The translations under genes were made by a program, and so were the position numbers. From the NCBI RefSeq assembly GCF_014192275.1, contig NZ_JACHXR010000018.1, positions 1 to 49,120 of the forward strand: DNA of 49,120 nt, given 5' to 3'. This document shows positions 8,739-16,813 of this stretch, piece after piece. The first letter of the stretch is position 1, and every line of letters starts with the position of its first letter. Under the pieces are notes generated by a model, which ran no database searches, had not been told where the DNA came from, and worked only from the letters and a program-made list of their open reading frames with translations. The stretch is from Halomonas stenophila (GTDB lineage Bacteria > Pseudomonadota > Gammaproteobacteria > Pseudomonadales > Halomonadaceae).

Positions 8739-9194
8739 ATGACCGACACCGATCCCTGCCCCTGCGGCAGCGGCCTGCCGCTTGCCGACTGCTGCGGGCC
8801 CTATCATCGAGGCGAGCCGGCACCGACCCCCGAGGCACTGATGCGCTCGCGCTACAGCGCCTTCGCCCTGGGGCTCACCGACTACCTGCTGGCCACCTGG
8901 GCGCCGGAGACCCGGCCGGCCTCACTGCCGCCTGACGACGCCACCCGCTGGGTTGGCCTGGAGATCCTCGACCACGAGCACGCCGGCGACACCGGGCGGG
9001 TGCACTTCCGCGCCACCTTCCGCGAGGGGCGTCGCTGGGGCGTGCTGGAGGAGGTCTCCCGCTTTCGCCGCGAGGCGGGACGCTGGCGCTACGTGGACGG
9101 CGCCCCCTCGGTGACGCGTCTCAAGCCGGGGCGCAACGATCCCTGCCCCTGCGGCAGCGGCAGGAAGGGCAAGGCCTGCTGCGTGCGCGGATAG
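8739..9194 (+). CDS. ychJ: YchJ-family protein with two SEC-C zinc motifs
   Basis: A small 151-aa cytosolic protein of the YchJ/UPF0225 family. It carries a cysteine-rich SEC-C motif at each end (CPCGSGLPLADCC near residue 6 and CPCGSGRKGKACC near 137). These are expected to bind zinc. An NTF2-like middle section includes the conserved ALMRSRYSAF stretch. The molecular role of the family is not established. Only a poor ribosome site is seen, because the region just upstream is occupied by the FNR/ANR box. The gene stands alone, divergent from the P-type ATPase and convergent with the permease gene that follows. Confidence 0.9.
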   Translation: MTDTDPCPCGSGLPLADCCGPYHRGEPAPTPEALMRSRYSAFALGLTDYLLATWAPETRPASLPPDDATRWVGLEILDHEHAGDTGRVHFRATFREGRRWGVLEEVSRFRREAGRWRYVDGAPSVTRLKPGRNDPCPCGSGRKGKACCVRG

Positions 9195-9292
9195 CCCGCC
9201 CCCAGTGCGTAGGACTGATCGACGATGCGAAGAGGCCCTGCCGGTAGGTAGCGGCGGGCCTCCTGTATCTGGCCTGGGAGGGGGCCGGATGC

Positions 9293-10627
9293 CTAGAGCG
9301 TCATGGCGGCGAGCCAGCCGAAGGCGATCAGCGGGAGGTTGTAGTGCAGGAAGGTCGGCACCACGCTGTCCCAGATGTGGTCGTGCTGGCCGTCGGCGTT
9401 GAGGCCGGCGGTCGGCCCGAGGGTGGAGTCCGAGGCCGGCGAGCCGGCGTCGCCCAGGGCGGCGGCGGTGCCCACCAGGGCGATGGTGGCCATGGGCGAG
9501 AAGCCGAAGTTGATGGCCAGGGGCACGTAGAGCGAGGCGATGATGGGGATGGTCGAGAAGGACGAGCCGATGCCCATGGTGATGAACAGGCCGACCAGCA
9601 GCATGACCAGGGCGGCCAGGCCCTTGTTGTCGCCGATCAGCTCGGTGGAACTCGCCACCAGGGTCTCGACCTGGCCGCTGGCCTGCATGACGCTGGCGAA
9701 GCCGGCCGCCGAGATCATGATGAAGCCGACCAGCGCCATCATGCGCATGCCCTCGGTGAAGATGCCGTCCTGCTCGTGCCAGTGGAAGACGCCGCTCACC
9801 GACAGCAGGGCGAAGCCGAACAGCCCCCCGAGGACCATGGAGCCGCTCATCAGCTGCACCACCACGGTGCCCACCAGGGCGAGCGCCAGTACGCCCATCT
9901 GCCAGGGCTTGAGGTGCCGCGCGGCCTCGGCGGGCGTCTCGTCGCCATGGGCCAGGTCACGGTCCTCGTAGTCCCGCTTGCCGCGATAGCTCACCAGCAC
10001 CGCCACGGCGAGCCCCAGGGCCATGCCGGCGATGGGCACCACCATGGCCATCGGCACCATCTGCGCGGTGACGTCCAGGCCGTTGTCGTTGAGGTTGGCG
10101 AGCAGGATGTCGTGGAGGAAGATCGAGCCGAAGCCCACCGGCAGCAGCATGTAGGGGGCGGTGATGCCGAAGGTGATCACGCAGGCCACGACGCGGCGGT
10201 CGAGCTTCAGGTGGTTCATCAGCTTGAGCAGCGGCGGCACCAGCACCGGGATGAAGGCGATATGCACCGGGATCAGGTTCTGGGAGCTGACCGAGAAGGC
10301 CAGCAGCACGCCGAGCAGGGTGAGGACGATGGCGCGGCGGTGGGGGATGCCCGCGTCGAGGTGCAGGCCGGCGATGGCCTTCTGGGAGAGCAACTGGGTG
10401 ACGCCGGAGCGCGACAGCGCCACGGCGAAGGCGCCGAGCACGGCGTAGGAGATGGCCACGGTAGCGCCGTTGCCGAGGCCGTCGTTGAAGGCGTCCATGA
10501 TCTCGCCGACCGGCATGCCGGCGTAGAGGCCCCCCACCAGGGAGGCGGCGATCAGCGCGAAGACCACGGAGACGCGGGCGAGACTCAGGGTGACCATCAC
10601 CAGGATGGCCAGGACGACGGCATTCAT
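9293..10627 (-). CDS. NhaC/YuiF-type Na+/H+ antiporter family permease, paralogue 1
   Basis: An integral membrane protein (444 aa, about 11-12 hydrophobic segments) of the Na+/H+ antiporter superfamily that includes Bacillus YuiF. The C-terminal signature SPASDSTLGPTAGLNADGQ is clear. The start at 10627 has AAGGA seven bases upstream; the longer frame to 10690 is not supported. It is the last gene of the minus-strand hut series, 387 bp after its close paralogue. Some members of this family have been annotated as histidine permeases. A histidine or urocanate uptake role is therefore attractive here but is inferred only from the neighbours. The last 110 bp of the gene are almost identical in DNA to the paralogue, while the central part is diverged. 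Confidence 0.8.
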   Translation of the reverse strand: MNAVVLAILVMVTLSLARVSVVFALIAASLVGGLYAGMPVGEIMDAFNDGLGNGATVAISYAVLGAFAVALSRSGVTQLLSQKAIAGLHLDAGIPHRRAIVLTLLGVLLAFSVSSQNLIPVHIAFIPVLVPPLLKLMNHLKLDRRVVACVITFGITAPYMLLPVGFGSIFLHDILLANLNDNGLDVTAQMVPMAMVVPIAGMALGLAVAVLVSYRGKRDYEDRDLAHGDETPAEAARHLKPWQMGVLALALVGTVVVQLMSGSMVLGGLFGFALLSVSGVFHWHEQDGIFTEGMRMMALVGFIMISAAGFASVMQASGQVETLVASSTELIGDNKGLAALVMLLVGLFITMGIGSSFSTIPIIASLYVPLAINFGFSPMATIALVGTAAALGDAGSPASDSTLGPTAGLNADGQHDHIWDSVVPTFLHYNLPLIAFGWLAAMTL

Positions 10628-10725
10628 GAGCGGTCCTTGCGGGGCGACGACTTTAGGGGGCGAATCAACGAAGCGCCCCATTGTAGTCATCTGGGCCCTC
10701 GATGCCAGGAAACCGGGAGCGCCGG

Positions 10726-10972
10726 CAGGGCAATCGCAGTTGGGGCTGGCGAGGGGCGCCGGGGACAGGTCGAAGAGGGGGTCCTACGCCATGGGTGAGG
10801 AGGATTCCTCCGAACGGGCTGGCCATGGATGGCCAGCACCGGACCTGCAAGCGGAGCGGGACGCGAGAGCGCCGCAGGGCGTCGGTAGCGCCCAGGGAGG
10901 GGTTCACAGCGCCCCCTCGCAGACCTGTCGACGGATCGGCCCCGAGCGACAACGCTAACTGCGATAGCCCTG
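10726..10972. mobile_element. Miniature inverted-repeat element, long form
   Basis: A 247-bp non-coding element lies between the two permease genes. Its ends form terminal inverted repeats, CAGGGCAATCGCAGTT at the left against CAGGGCTATCGCAGTT read inward from the right. Imperfect pairing continues inward, with GACAGGTC facing GACCTGTC. It is flanked by a perfect 10-bp direct repeat, GGAGCGCCGG, at 10716-10725 and 10973-10982, as left by transposition. Two internal palindromes occur: GGAGGATTCCTCC at 10799-10811 and CTGGCCATGGATGGCCAG at 10819-10836. No transposase is encoded, so it would need one supplied in trans. A shorter relative lies at 46048-46209. Confidence 0.8.
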
Positions 10973-10977
10973 GGAGC

Positions 10978-10998
10978 GCCGGCCCGTGGCGGGCCGGC
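10978..10998 (-). terminator. GC hairpin after permease paralogue 2
   Basis: GCCGGCCCG and CGGGCCGGC form a perfect 9-bp stem around a 3-base loop, 17 bp after the stop codon of the upstream permease. There is no T-run. The left arm overlaps the right-hand target duplication of the miniature element, so the element inserted next to this hairpin. Confidence 0.5.
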
Positions 10999-11014
10999 CT
11001 GTCGTGGGGCCGGA

Positions 11015-12361
11015 TCAGAGCGTCATGGCGGCGAGCCAGCCGAAGGCGATCAGCGGGAGGTTGTAGTGCAGGAAGGTCGGCACCACGCTGTCCCAGATGT
11101 GGTCGTGCTGGCCGTCGGCGTTGAGGCCCGCGGTCGGTCCGAGGGTGGAGTCCGAGGCCGGCGAACCGGCGTCGCCTAGGGCGGCGGCGGTGCCGACCAG
11201 GGCCACGGTGGCCATGGGCGAGAAGCCGAAGTTGATCGCCAGGGGCACGTAGAGCGAGGCGATGATCGGGATGGTCGAGAAGGACGAGCCGATGCCCATG
11301 GTGATGAACAGGCCGACCAGCAACATGATCAGCGCGGCCAGGCCCTTGTTGTCGCCGATCAGGTCGGTGGAGCTGTTGACCAGCGCCTCGACCTCACCGC
11401 TGGCCTGCATGACGCTGGCGAAGCCCGCCGCCGAGATCATGATGAAGCCGACCAGGGCCATCATGCGCATGCCCTCGGTGAAGATGCCGTCCTGCTCGTG
11501 CCAGTGGAAGACACGGCTCACCGACAGCAGGGCGAAGCCGAAGATGCCACCGAGCACCATGGAGCCGGTGACGAGTTGGGTGGCCACGGTGCCGCCCAGG
11601 GCGATCGCCAGGACGCCGAGCTGCCAGGGCTTGAGGTGCTGGGCGGCCTGGGCCGGGGTTTCGTCGCCATGCGCCAGGTCCAGGTCCCGATACTCGCGCT
11701 TGCTGCGGTAGCTGAACAGGGTGGCGACCAGCAGCCCCAGCGCCATGCCGCCGATGGGCACGATCATGGCGGTGGGCACCATGCCGGGGGTCACGTCGAG
11801 CCCCAGGGCGCCGCCCGCCTCGTTGAGGTTGGCGAGCAGGATGTCGTGGAGGAAGATCGAGCCGAAGCCCACCGGCAGCAGCATGTAGGGGGCGGTGATG
11901 CCGAAGGTGATCACGCAGGCCACCGCCCGCCGGTCGAGTTTCAGGTGGTTCATCAGCTTGAGCAGCGGCGGCACCAGCACCGGGATGAAGGCGATATGCA
12001 CCGGGATCAGGTTCTGGGAGCTCACCGAGGCGGCCAGCAGGATCCCGAGCAGGGCGAAGACGATCATCTTGCGATGGGGTATCCCCTCATCGAGATGCAG
12101 GCGGTCGATGGCCCGCTGGGACAGCAGCTGGGTGATGCCGGAGCGCGACAGCGCCACGGCGAAGGCGCCGAGCACGGCATAGGAGATGGCCACGGTGGCG
12201 CCGTTGCCGAGGCCGTCGTTGAAGGCCTCGATGATCTCGCCGACCGGCATGCCGGCGTAGAGGCCCCCCACCAGGGAGGCGGCGATCAGCGCGAAGACCA
12301 CGGAAACGCGGGCGAGACTCAGGGTGACCATCACCAGGATGGCCAGGACGACAGCATTCAT
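11015..12361 (-). CDS. NhaC/YuiF-type Na+/H+ antiporter family permease, paralogue 2
   Basis: This 448-aa membrane protein closely resembles the gene at 9293-10627, with the same N-terminal MNAVVLAILVMVTLSLARV and the same C-terminal signature. It differs by a 4-residue insertion (NLNEAGGALGLDV against NLNDNGLDV). A more diverged central hydrophilic stretch (SYRSKREYRDLDLAHGDE) is also seen. The start at 12361 has AAGGGG about ten bases upstream. It lies 96 bp after hutH on the same strand and probably belongs to the hut transcript. Its position makes it the better candidate of the two for a histidine or urocanate transporter; substrate is inferred, not shown. Confidence 0.8.
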   Translation of the reverse strand: MNAVVLAILVMVTLSLARVSVVFALIAASLVGGLYAGMPVGEIIEAFNDGLGNGATVAISYAVLGAFAVALSRSGITQLLSQRAIDRLHLDEGIPHRKMIVFALLGILLAASVSSQNLIPVHIAFIPVLVPPLLKLMNHLKLDRRAVACVITFGITAPYMLLPVGFGSIFLHDILLANLNEAGGALGLDVTPGMVPTAMIVPIGGMALGLLVATLFSYRSKREYRDLDLAHGDETPAQAAQHLKPWQLGVLAIALGGTVATQLVTGSMVLGGIFGFALLSVSRVFHWHEQDGIFTEGMRMMALVGFIMISAAGFASVMQASGEVEALVNSSTDLIGDNKGLAALIMLLVGLFITMGIGSSFSTIPIIASLYVPLAINFGFSPMATVALVGTAAALGDAGSPASDSTLGPTAGLNADGQHDHIWDSVVPTFLHYNLPLIAFGWLAAMTL

Positions 12362-12457
12362 GTTGTGGATGCCCCTTGGGAATCGATGGTTGTTGTTGGG
12401 TCGCGCGAGGACCGTCCGCCTCCCCATGAGGGAAGCGGATGGTCGGTCGGGATGGCG

Positions 12458-14014
12458 TCAGTGGCTGGGCAGCAGGTCGCCGGGCACCAGGCGACTGAGG
12501 GTGCGCTTGGCCAGCAGCTCGCTGGCCGCCTCGATGTCCGGCGCGAAGAAGCGATCCTCGTCGTAATGGGCGACACGCGCGCGCAGCGCCTGACGCGCCT
12601 CCTCCAGGGCCGGCGTGGTGGTCAGGCCGTGGCGCATGTCGATGCCCTGGCTGGCGGCCAGCCATTCGATGGCCAGGATGCCGCGCACGTTGTCGGCCAT
12701 CTCCCACAGGCGCTTGCCGGCGGCCGGCGCCATGGAGACGTGATCCTCCTGGTTGGCCGAGGTCGGCAGGCTGTCGACGCTGTGCGGATGGGCCAGCGCC
12801 TTGTTTTCGCTGGCCAGGGCCGCGGCGGTGACCTGGGCGATCATGAAGCCGGAGTTGACCCCGCCTTTCTCGACCAGGAAGGGCGGCAGCTGGGACATGT
12901 GCTTGTCCATCATCAGCGAGATGCGCCGCTCGGTGAGCGAGCCGATCTCGGCGATGGCCAGCGCCAGGTTGTCGGAGGCCATGGCCACCGGCTCGGCATG
13001 GAAGTTGCCGCCGGAGAGGATGTCGTCCTGCTCGGCGAATACCAGGGGGTTGTCCGAGACCGCATTGATCTCGACGGCCAGCACTTCGGCCACCTGGCGG
13101 ATCTGCGTCAGGGCGGCGCCCATCACCTGGGGCTGGCAGCGCAGGGAGTAGGGGTCCTGGACCTTGTCGCAGTCGGCATGCGAGTCGCTGATCTCGCTCC
13201 GGCTGCCGAGCAGGTGGCGATAGGTGGCGGCGGCGTCGATCTGGCCGCGCTGACCGCGCACTTCATGGATGCGGGCATCGAAGGGGGCTCGCGACCCCAG
13301 CGTCGCCTCCACGGTCAGGGCACCGCAGACGCTGGCGGCGGCGAACAGGTCCTCGGCCTCGAACAGGCCCTTGAGGGCGTAGGCGGTGGACACCTGGGTG
13401 CCGTTGAGCAGGGCCAGTCCCTCCTTCGGGGCCAGGGTCAGCGGCTCGAGGCCGGCGATCTTCAGGGCCTCGGTGGCCGGCAGCCACTCGCCCCGGTGGC
13501 GGGCCTTGCCTTCCCCGAGCAGCAGCACGCTCATATGGGCCAGCGGGGCCAGGTCGCCGGAGGCGCCCACCGAGCCCTTCAGCGGGATCTGCGGATAGAC
13601 CTCGGCGTTGACCAGGGCGATCAGCGCATCCAGCACCTGGCGACGGATGCCGGAGAAACCGCGCGCCAGGCTGTTGACCTTGAGCACCATGATCAGGCGC
13701 ACCAGGGCGTCGTCCATGGGCGCCCCGACACCGGTGGAATGGGACAGCACCAGGGAGCGCTGCAGGTCCTCGAGCCGGTCGTCCTCGATGCGGGTCTGGG
13801 CCAGCAGGCCGAAGCCGGTATTGATGCCGTAGACGGTGCGACCTTCCGCGACCACACGGTTGACGCAGTCGACGCCCCGCTGGATGTCGGCATCGGCGCT
13901 CTCGGGCAGGCTGACCGTCACGGGGGCCTCGAAGACCCGGCGCGCCTGGGCCAGGGTCATGTGACCGGGGGGGATCTCGATATGCGACATGGGTGATTCA
14001 CTCATGGGTGTCAT
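12458..14014 (-). CDS. hutH: Histidine ammonia-lyase
   Basis: This enzyme catalyses the first step of histidine breakdown, removal of ammonia from L-histidine to give urocanate. The sequence GSVGASGDLAPLAHM contains the Ala-Ser-Gly triad that cyclises to the MIO electrophile. QDPYSLRCQPQVMGA and the conserved active-site Tyr near the N-terminus (YGINTGFG) are also present. The start at 14014 is preferred because GAGGG lies eight bases upstream, giving 518 aa. A downstream ATG at 13990 (510 aa, MSHIEIPP) is the usual family length but has a poor ribosome site. The gene is 97 bp after hutU, with a long GC hairpin between them. Confidence 0.95.
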   Translation of the reverse strand: MTPMSESPMSHIEIPPGHMTLAQARRVFEAPVTVSLPESADADIQRGVDCVNRVVAEGRTVYGINTGFGLLAQTRIEDDRLEDLQRSLVLSHSTGVGAPMDDALVRLIMVLKVNSLARGFSGIRRQVLDALIALVNAEVYPQIPLKGSVGASGDLAPLAHMSVLLLGEGKARHRGEWLPATEALKIAGLEPLTLAPKEGLALLNGTQVSTAYALKGLFEAEDLFAAASVCGALTVEATLGSRAPFDARIHEVRGQRGQIDAAATYRHLLGSRSEISDSHADCDKVQDPYSLRCQPQVMGAALTQIRQVAEVLAVEINAVSDNPLVFAEQDDILSGGNFHAEPVAMASDNLALAIAEIGSLTERRISLMMDKHMSQLPPFLVEKGGVNSGFMIAQVTAAALASENKALAHPHSVDSLPTSANQEDHVSMAPAAGKRLWEMADNVRGILAIEWLAASQGIDMRHGLTTTPALEEARQALRARVAHYDEDRFFAPDIEAASELLAKRTLSRLVPGDLLPSH

Positions 14015-14050
14015 TGGGTTGACCCTCGACAGGGCCAGGTCGTTCTCGGT

Positions 14051-14084
14051 GCCCGCCGCCGGCGCTACATCGCCGGCGGCGGGC
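14051..14084. other. Perfect 14-bp stem hairpin between hutU and hutH
   Basis: GCCCGCCGCCGGCG and CGCCGGCGGCGGGC pair perfectly around a 6-base loop in the 97-bp gap between hutU and hutH. There is no T-run on the transcribed strand, so it is unlikely to be a simple terminator. It could be an mRNA stabiliser or a partial attenuator that sets hutH level against hutU. Confidence 0.6.
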
Positions 14085-14111
14085 GGTTGAGGGGAGGCGC
14101 GGGTGACCCGC

Positions 14112-15800
14112 TCAGCGCTGGGTGGCCTCGACCATCGGCAGGTCGAGGCCGTTCTCGACGGCGCAGCGCTGGGCGATGTCATAGCCGGCATCGGCGTGAC
14201 GCATCACCCCGGTACCCGGGTCGTTGCGCAGCACCCGGCCGAGGCGGACGTGGGCGTCCTCGCTGCCGTCGGCGACGATCACCACCCCGGCGTGCTGGGA
14301 GTAGCCCATGCCCACGCCGCCGCCGTGGTGCAGCGACACCCAGGTGGCGCCGCCGGCGGTGTTGAGCAGGGCGTTGAGCAGCGGCCAGTCGGACACGGCG
14401 TCGGAGCCGTCCTGCATCGCCTCGGTCTCGCGGTTGGGGCTGGCCACCGAGCCGGAGTCCAGGTGGTCGCGGCCGATCACCACCGGCGCCTTGAGTTCGC
14501 CGTTGGCGACCATCTCGTTGAAGGCCTGGCCGAGGCGCGCGCGATCCTTGAGGCCGACCCAGCAGATCCGCGCCGGCAGCCCCTGGAAGCTGATGCGCTC
14601 GCGGGCCATGTCCAGCCAGTTGTGCAGGTGCGGGTCGTCCGGGATCAGCTCCTTGACCTTCTGGTCGGTCTTGTAGATGTCCTCGGGGTCGCCGGACAGC
14701 GCCGCCCAGCGGAACGGGCCGATGCCCTGGCAGAACAGCGGGCGGATGTAGGCCGGGACGAAGCCAGGGAAGTCGAAGGCGTTCTCGACCCCTTCCTCCT
14801 GGGCCATCTGGCGGATGTTGTTGCCGTAGTCGAAGGTCGGGATGCCCTGGGCCTGGAAGTCGAGCATGGCCTGGACGTGCACCGCCATGGACCGCTTGGC
14901 GGCCTGGACCACCGCCTCGGGCTCGCTCTGGCCGCGGGCCACGTACTCGTCCCAGGTCCAGCCGGAGGGCAGGTAGCCGTGCAGCGGATCGTGGGCGCTG
15001 GTCTGGTCGGTGACCATATCCGGCCGCACGCCGCGCTTGACCAGCTCGGGGAGCACGTCGGCGGCGTTGGCGCACAGGCCGATGGAGATGGCCTGGCCCT
15101 CGGCGGTGTAGCGCTCGAGGCGGGCCAGGGCGTCGTCCAGGTCCTCGGCCTGCTCGTCCAGGTAGCGGGTGCGCAGGCGGAAGTCGAGGCGCGACTGCTG
15201 GCACTCGATGTTCAGCGAGCAGGCGCCGGCCAGGGTGGCGGCCAGCGGCTGGGCGCCGCCCATGCCGCCGAGGCCGGCGGTGAGGATCCAGCGGCCCTCG
15301 AGGTTGCCGTCGTAGTGCTGGCGGCCGGCCTCGACGAAGGTCTCGTAGGTGCCCTGGACGATGCCCTGGGAGCCGATGTAGATCCAGGAGCCGGCGGTCA
15401 TCTGGCCGTACATCATCAGGCCCTTGCGATCCAGCTCGTTGAAGTGCTCCCAGTTGGCCCAGGCCGGCACCAGGTTGGAGTTGGCGATCAGCACCCGGGG
15501 AGCGTCCTTGTGGGTCTCGAACACCCCCACCGGCTTGCCGGACTGGATCAGCAGCGACTGGGTGTCTTCCAGGCGCTGCAGGGTCTCGACGATCCTGTCG
15601 AAGCACTCCCAGTCGCGGGCGGCGCGGCCGATGCCGCCGTAGACCACCAGGTCCTCGGGGCGCTCGGCGACGTCCGGGTGCAGGTTGTTCATCAGCATGC
15701 GCAGCGGCGCTTCGCTGAGCCAGCTCTTGCAGGACAGTTCGGGCCCGGTGGGGGCGGCGATCCGGCGGCTCGGGTCGTGACGCTTGTCGGTAGGGGACAT
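14112..15800 (-). CDS. hutU: Urocanate hydratase
   Basis: The second step of histidine breakdown: hydration of urocanate to imidazolonepropionate, using tightly bound NAD+ as electrophile. The NAD-binding stretch AGLGGMGGAQPLAATLAGA and the C-terminal active-site region GLPARICWVGLKDR, with the catalytic cysteine, are both clear. The length (562 aa) fits the family. The start at 15800 has GAGGA eight bases upstream; the much longer open frame beyond it runs antiparallel-free through hutG in another frame and is not real. It is 56 bp after hutG on the same strand, within the hut operon. Confidence 0.95.
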   Translation of the reverse strand: MSPTDKRHDPSRRIAAPTGPELSCKSWLSEAPLRMLMNNLHPDVAERPEDLVVYGGIGRAARDWECFDRIVETLQRLEDTQSLLIQSGKPVGVFETHKDAPRVLIANSNLVPAWANWEHFNELDRKGLMMYGQMTAGSWIYIGSQGIVQGTYETFVEAGRQHYDGNLEGRWILTAGLGGMGGAQPLAATLAGACSLNIECQQSRLDFRLRTRYLDEQAEDLDDALARLERYTAEGQAISIGLCANAADVLPELVKRGVRPDMVTDQTSAHDPLHGYLPSGWTWDEYVARGQSEPEAVVQAAKRSMAVHVQAMLDFQAQGIPTFDYGNNIRQMAQEEGVENAFDFPGFVPAYIRPLFCQGIGPFRWAALSGDPEDIYKTDQKVKELIPDDPHLHNWLDMARERISFQGLPARICWVGLKDRARLGQAFNEMVANGELKAPVVIGRDHLDSGSVASPNRETEAMQDGSDAVSDWPLLNALLNTAGGATWVSLHHGGGVGMGYSQHAGVVIVADGSEDAHVRLGRVLRNDPGTGVMRHADAGYDIAQRCAVENGLDLPMVEATQR

Positions 15801-15856
15801 GCTCGGAATCCTCGCTGGGTTTTCGCGGTAAGGGGGCTGACGGCTGGCGTGCCGGT

Positions 15857-16813
15857 TCAGCCGTTCAGGGTCAGCAGATGGACGAGCCGCGCCGCCGCCT
15901 TGGCGGTGCGGGCGTCCACGTCGAAACGGGGGTTGCACTCGGCCAGGTCGGCCAGGCGCAGCTTGCCGCTGTCGCGGACCGCCTCGAGCAGTGGTTCGAG
16001 CAGGGCCAGCGACACGCCGCGGGGGGCGGGCGCGCTGACGCCCGGCGCCTCGGCGGCAGGCAGCACGTCCAGGTCGATGGTGAGGTAGAGGTGGTCGCAA
16101 CGGGCGGCGAAGCGCCCGACGTCGCGCCGGATGGCGTCGAGGCGCAGCGGGTCGAAGTCGCGATCCTCCCGGACCAGCACGTCGAGTGCCTCGGCACGCT
16201 GGAAGAGGGCGCGGGTATTGGCGGCCCGGCTGACGCCCAGGCAGGCGTAGCGGAAGGGCCAGCCGCGGGCCTGGCAGCGTTCGGCGATCTGGGCGAAGGG
16301 CGTGCCGGAGGAGCGCACCTGGGCCGGGTCGCGCAGGTCGAAGTGGGCATCGAAGTTGATGATGCCGATCCGGGGCGCGCGCTCCCGGGGCTCGATGTGC
16401 CTGGCCAGCCCGGACCAGCTGGCGTAGGCCACCTCGTGGCCACCGCCCAGCACGATGGGCAGGTGGCCGGCGTCGAGCAGCGGCGCCAGGCGTTCGGCCA
16501 GGGCCTCCTGGGCGGCCTCCAGGGCATCGCCCTGGCAGCGCACGTCGCCGGCGTCGTAGGCGGGCCCGTCGCGGTGCCAGGCCAGCGGGGCCAGGGCGCG
16601 GCGGATGGCCGAGGGGCCTTCGGCGGCACCGGGGCGCCCCTGGTTGCGGGCCACGCCGGCGTCGCTGGCGAAGCCGATCAGCACGCTGCCCGGGAGGGCG
16701 TCGTCCTGCAGGGGGCGGATGCACTGATGCCAGCGCTCGCTGTTCGGCTCCGGATCCGTGCGGCCCTGCCAGAGGGTCATGTCGACGGTGGGACAGTCAC
16801 GCTTGGACGTCAT
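15857..16813 (-). CDS. hutG: Formimidoylglutamase
   Basis: The last enzyme of the four-step hut pathway. It hydrolyses N-formimino-L-glutamate to glutamate and formamide. It is a ureohydrolase (arginase fold) with the metal-binding motifs GGGHE, NFDAHFDLR and TIDLDVLP followed by APGVSAP. These are typical of HutG rather than arginase or agmatinase. The start at 16813 gives 318 aa with GGGAG nine bases upstream. Its first 17 bases overlap the end of hutI, suggesting translational coupling. Having hutG rather than hutF means the pathway releases formamide rather than passing through N-formylglutamate. Confidence 0.92.
   Translation of the reverse strand: MTSKRDCPTVDMTLWQGRTDPEPNSERWHQCIRPLQDDALPGSVLIGFASDAGVARNQGRPGAAEGPSAIRRALAPLAWHRDGPAYDAGDVRCQGDALEAAQEALAERLAPLLDAGHLPIVLGGGHEVAYASWSGLARHIEPRERAPRIGIINFDAHFDLRDPAQVRSSGTPFAQIAERCQARGWPFRYACLGVSRAANTRALFQRAEALDVLVREDRDFDPLRLDAIRRDVGRFAARCDHLYLTIDLDVLPAAEAPGVSAPAPRGVSLALLEPLLEAVRDSGKLRLADLAECNPRFDVDARTAKAAARLVHLLTLNG

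Noticed and set aside
10771..10958. Small frames inside the long miniature element
   Set aside because: They span palindromes and inverted repeats, lack ribosome sites and are not shared in length with the short copy.
11498..13996. An 832-codon plus-strand frame opposite hutH and a permease
   Set aside because: It is a mirror of hutH; its His/Gln/Gly/Asp-rich composition and lack of a ribosome site mark it as a shadow. The same holds for similar frames at 6834-8723, 14103-16088, 21937-25158, 33152-35470, 41701-43635 and 46143-48518.
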